Shown here: one piece after another, positions 6,343-6,727 of the stretch
Numbering within the stretch: position 1 is the first letter of the stretch
Layout of the letters: the number at the start of each line of letters is the position of its first letter
Source: QHXW01 sp041486185
Lineage (GTDB): Bacteria > Acidobacteriota > Terriglobia > Bryobacterales > Bryobacteraceae
Length of the DNA stretch: 6,727 bases
NCBI GenBank assembly: GCA_041486185.1
Contig: JBGPKX010000320.1
Location: 1 to 6,727, forward strand
Direction: 5' to 3'
The notes under the pieces: generated by a model
Databases searched by the model: none
The model's input: only the letters and a program-made list of their open reading frames with translations
What the model was told of the DNA's origin: nothing
Made by a program: the position numbers and the translations under genes

Positions 6343-6351
6343 AAGGGGAGG
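6343..6351 (+). promoter_or_regulatory. Strong Shine-Dalgarno site of the leader frame
   Basis: AAGGGGAGG contains GGAGG, eight bases from ATG at 6360. It is the best ribosome-binding site on the plus strand in this region. It serves the short leader frame, not the glycosidase ATG 78 bases further on, which is why it draws attention to the leader. Confidence 0.65.
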
Positions 6352-6359
6352 TCGATTCC

Positions 6360-6428
6360 ATGACTTGGCACCGGCCATCATCGCCAGCGGTATCCTTGTG
6401 GCAGATGAGTTTGAAACTGGCTTTCTGA
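6360..6428 (+). CDS. Short leader reading frame upstream of the glycosidase
   Basis: ATG at 6360 opens 22 codons, beginning MTWHRPSSPAVS and ending LWQMSLKLAF, with stop TGA at 6426-6428. The stop is followed at once by the glycosidase ATG (TGAATG, same frame, zero gap). The leader has the strong Shine-Dalgarno site, whereas the glycosidase ATG has none in the five to ten bases before it, so ribosomes probably reach the glycosidase by termination and re-initiation. The peptide matches nothing I recognise and shows no run of one amino acid typical of attenuation. It could be an unconserved coupling device, a regulatory leader peptide, or a former N-terminal extension cut off by a stop codon. 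The signals are plain in the sequence; that it is translated is inference. Confidence 0.5.
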   Translation: MTWHRPSSPAVSLWQMSLKLAF

Positions 6429-6727
6429 ATGGATAATCGCAACCGGGGCGTAGCGGCACTCGCCCAACTTCTACTTTTGGCGCTTGCCCCCACGCTTCTC
6501 GCGCAAGCCCCGGCTCGCATCACCATCGATCCATCGCAACGCTTCCAGTACATCGACGGATTCGGCGTCAATTTCAACGGCACCTACTTCCGCGACGCGC
6601 AAAAGCCCGCGATCGACAAGCTGATCGACGATCTGGGCGCCACGATATTCCGGCTCGATCCTTATGGGCTGACCAACTGGGAAGCGGTGAACGACAACGA
6701 CGATCCCAACACCATGAACTGGGAGTA
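6429..6727 (+). CDS. Secreted glycoside hydrolase, GH30-like, N-terminal 99 codons (partial)
   Basis: ATG at 6429 starts a frame open to the window end. Residues 1-27 form a clear signal peptide: basic MDNRNR, hydrophobic VAALAQLLLLALAPTLL, and an AQA-like cleavage site. The mature start ITIDPSQRFQYIDGFGVNFN (31-50) carries the 'x-IDGFG' opening found in GH30 and related clan-A TIM-barrel glycosidases. It is followed by KLIDDLGATIFRLDPYGLTNWE (64-85), consistent with the first barrel helix and second strand. The catalytic glutamates lie outside the window, so substrate and mechanism cannot be read here; beta-glucan, glucosylceramide-like or xylan targets are all possible within the family. 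The frame cannot extend further upstream because TGA directly precedes the ATG. No Shine-Dalgarno site serves it directly, so translation probably depends on the leader frame. The family call is moderate; the secreted glycosidase call is better supported. Confidence 0.72.
   Translation, partial: MDNRNRGVAALAQLLLLALAPTLLAQAPARITIDPSQRFQYIDGFGVNFNGTYFRDAQKPAIDKLIDDLGATIFRLDPYGLTNWEAVNDNDDPNTMNWE

Larger units (their letters stand above)
6116..6359. other. Divergent intergenic region between the REC-GGDEF and glycosidase genes
   Basis: These 244 bases must hold the promoters of both genes. Visible structure is a pair of TGCAAC direct repeats 19 bases apart (6261-6266 and 6280-6285), a small dyad CTATT-GAAA-AATAG (6286-6299), and a second dyad CAGAAATCTG (6314-6323) inside the candidate glycosidase promoter. 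On the minus strand a TTGACA (6254-6249) exists but has no fitting -10 box. I see no RNA gene, riboswitch or terminator. Confidence 0.4.

Noticed and set aside
1..6727. CRISPR arrays, tRNA or rRNA genes, insertion sequences, phage or toxin-antitoxin genes
   Set aside because: I saw no regularly spaced repeats, RNA signatures, transposase motifs or terminal inverted repeats in the window.

Overview
The window most likely comes from an acidobacterium, probably of the Bryobacter/Solibacter type. It is GC-rich and carries several long FtsX/MacB-type permeases of the ADOP kind (acidobacterial duplicated orphan permease), recognised by the N-terminal stretch 'RRSPGFT..A..ALALGIGAN' and the C-terminal 'ARRA.RVDP..ALRYE'. 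The taxonomic call is inference from gene family content; there is no rRNA gene in the window.

Nearly everything from 1 to 6115 lies on the minus strand, so the biological order runs from high to low coordinates. It starts with a two-domain REC-GGDEF response regulator (6115 to 5057), a predicted diguanylate cyclase. Next is an ADOP permease that has lost about two thirds of its length (4980 to 4284). An exported protein with repeated VNG motifs, of the DUF4097 'putative adhesin' type, follows (4181 to 3396). Then comes a nearly full-length ADOP permease split by a one-base frameshift (3305 to 880). After it lies the bare 17-codon C-terminal tail of a third permease (about 845 to 795). The last two genes are an intact MacB/LolD-type ABC ATPase (791 to 120) and the first 30 codons of a response regulator (91 to 1, running off the window). 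On the plus strand, divergent from the GGDEF gene, a short leader reading frame with a strong Shine-Dalgarno site (6360-6428) abuts the start of a secreted glycoside hydrolase resembling GH30 (6429 onward, cut by the window end).

The central theme is a decaying ABC-efflux locus. All three permeases are damaged, each in a different way, while the ATPase and the exported adhesin-like protein keep intact frames. The tail remnant lies three bases upstream of the ATPase start. It shares AT-richer codon use with the ATPase, which suggests that the ATPase's original partner permease was deleted and the GC-richer permease now upstream is not its native partner.

Most genes are well-known families. 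The items most worth a second look are the leader frame joined to the glycosidase by TGA-ATG, the remnants that each preserve the same permease C-terminus, and single-residue oddities in the ATPase D-loop and the REC domain. I did not find an obviously new multi-gene system.
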